A stretch of 6,639 nucleotides of DNA from Kiritimatiellia bacterium (lineage in GTDB: Bacteria > Verrucomicrobiota > Kiritimatiellia > RFP12 > UBA1067). A model generated the notes under the pieces. The model ran no database searches and was not told the DNA's origin. It saw only the letters and a program-made list of their open reading frames with translations. Of the stretch, positions 6,315 to 6,639 are shown piece by piece (position 1 is the stretch's first letter; every line of letters starts with the position of its first letter). The stretch lies in NCBI GenBank assembly GCA_017521065.1, contig JAFXEA010000611.1, positions 1-6,639 of the forward strand, written 5' to 3'. A program made the position numbers and the translations under genes.

Positions 6315-6474
6315 CGGTATCAAATGCGGTGTTCCGTCTTGACGCTGATGGCTGTGCGGACGGAGGTGCAATAACGGCGGCTGTCAACACCGCGCACATC
6401 TACATGAACTGCGCAAATTCCCTCTGTCGCGTAATCATTCCAGAAGGGATTGGGTTTGTTGCAATGATTTGGTT
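6315..6474. other. Convergent intergenic region with an 8-bp inverted repeat
   Basis: This 160-base gap lies between the convergent ends of prmC and the LuxR-type gene. GCGGTGTT at 6326-6333 is the exact reverse complement of AACACCGC at 6386-6393. Inside it CCGTC (6334-6338) can pair with GACGG (6359-6363), stacked directly on the outer arm. A second pair, AATCATT (6433-6439) and AATGATT (6463-6469), lies closer to the - strand gene. The region may be part of the 3' ends of both transcripts. I see no convincing protein-coding gene in it. Confidence 0.4.
6419..6460 (+). terminator. Possible weak terminator after prmC
   Basis: TCCCTCTG at 6419-6426 pairs with CAGAAGGGA at 6441-6449 as an 8-bp stem with one bulged A and a 14-base loop, followed by TTGGGTTTGTT. 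The tail is only moderately T-rich and the loop is large, so this is a low-confidence candidate. On the opposite strand the stem is followed by ATTTG, so it could serve both converging transcripts at best weakly. Confidence 0.25.
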
Positions 6475-6639
6475 CTAAAGTTTGAGCAGATGTTTGCGTA
6501 AGGCTATGGCGACGGCTTCTGTACGGTTTGCCGCCCCGAGCTTGGCGAAGATAGCGTTTACATGGGTTTTTACGCGATCTTCACGGATGCCAAGACCCGT
6601 TGCGATGTCTTTGTTGGTAAGACCTCGCGTAAGTCCTTC
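6475..6639 (-). CDS. LuxR/NarL-type transcriptional regulator, C-terminal DNA-binding end (5' end outside window)
   Basis: Translating the complement from the window edge gives 54 residues and a TAG stop at 6477-6475. They read EGLTRGLTNKDIATGLGIRE, then DRVKTHVNAIFAKLGAANRT, then EAVAIALRKHLLKL. This is the classic GerE/LuxR four-helix motif: GLTNKDIA and LGI with the KTHV recognition helix, the IFAKLG stretch, and the NRTEAVAIAL dimer helix. About the first ten residues of the helix-turn-helix and any N-terminal receiver or sensor domain lie beyond the edge. Most proteins with this end are NarL/FixJ response regulators, but the missing part decides that. The gene converges on prmC and is not part of its operon. 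Confidence 0.9.
   Translation of the reverse strand, partial: EGLTRGLTNKDIATGLGIREDRVKTHVNAIFAKLGAANRTEAVAIALRKHLLKL

Noticed and set aside
6311..6478. Small + strand frame starting at TTG 6311 and ending at TAA 6476-6478
   Set aside because: It has a rare start codon overlapping the prmC stop, no ribosome binding site and no recognisable motif, and it runs into the end of the convergent regulator gene. Probably an accidental open frame of about 55 codons.

Overview
The window (about 54% G+C by eye) comes from a bacterial chromosome. It holds a chromosome-segregation/housekeeping operon on the + strand, flanked by the 3' end of an accessory-type gene and, on the - strand, the 3' end of a regulator. 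The lineage cannot be fixed from this window. A Gram-negative bacterium of the PVC group (Verrucomicrobiota, Kiritimatiellota or Lentisphaerota) is my best guess, from the general style of the large glycosidase-like protein, the FlbD-like domain in a gene far from any flagellar gene, and the TPR/LysM lipoprotein beside scpAB. This is inference only.

Layout. (1) 2-1480: C-terminal 490 or so residues of a large protein that looks like a (beta/alpha)-barrel carbohydrate-active enzyme followed by beta-rich domains; its start lies outside the window. (2) 1481-1555: short A+T-rich intergenic stretch with a weak hairpin and a strong extended -10 promoter (TGCTATAAT) ending only 7 bases before the next start codon, so the first message of the operon may be leaderless. 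(3) 1556-6314: six closely packed + strand genes: a FlbD-like/basic-linker/winged-helix-like protein, scpA, scpB with a very long acidic repeat-containing tail, a TPR/coiled-coil/LysM lipoprotein, a small tail-anchored membrane protein, and prmC. Spacings are 1, 30, -17, 21 and 16 bases, which supports one transcript. (4) 6315-6474: convergent intergenic region with inverted repeats. (5) 6475-6639 (- strand): C-terminal LuxR/NarL-type helix-turn-helix of a regulator cut by the window edge; it was found by hand translation.

How the genes fit together. ScpA (kleisin) and ScpB form the non-SMC part of bacterial condensin; smc itself is not in the window. The first operon gene has a Lys/Pro/Ala-rich linker and a possible DNA-binding end, while ScpB carries the opposite charge in its tail, which makes a physical link between the two conceivable. 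The LysM lipoprotein and the small membrane protein are predicted envelope proteins co-transcribed with condensin subunits. PrmC methylates peptide release factors and is probably just carried in the operon. The least ordinary points are the domain fusion ahead of scpA, the acidic repeat tail of ScpB, and the use of the tail's Glu codons as the Shine-Dalgarno sequence of the next gene.
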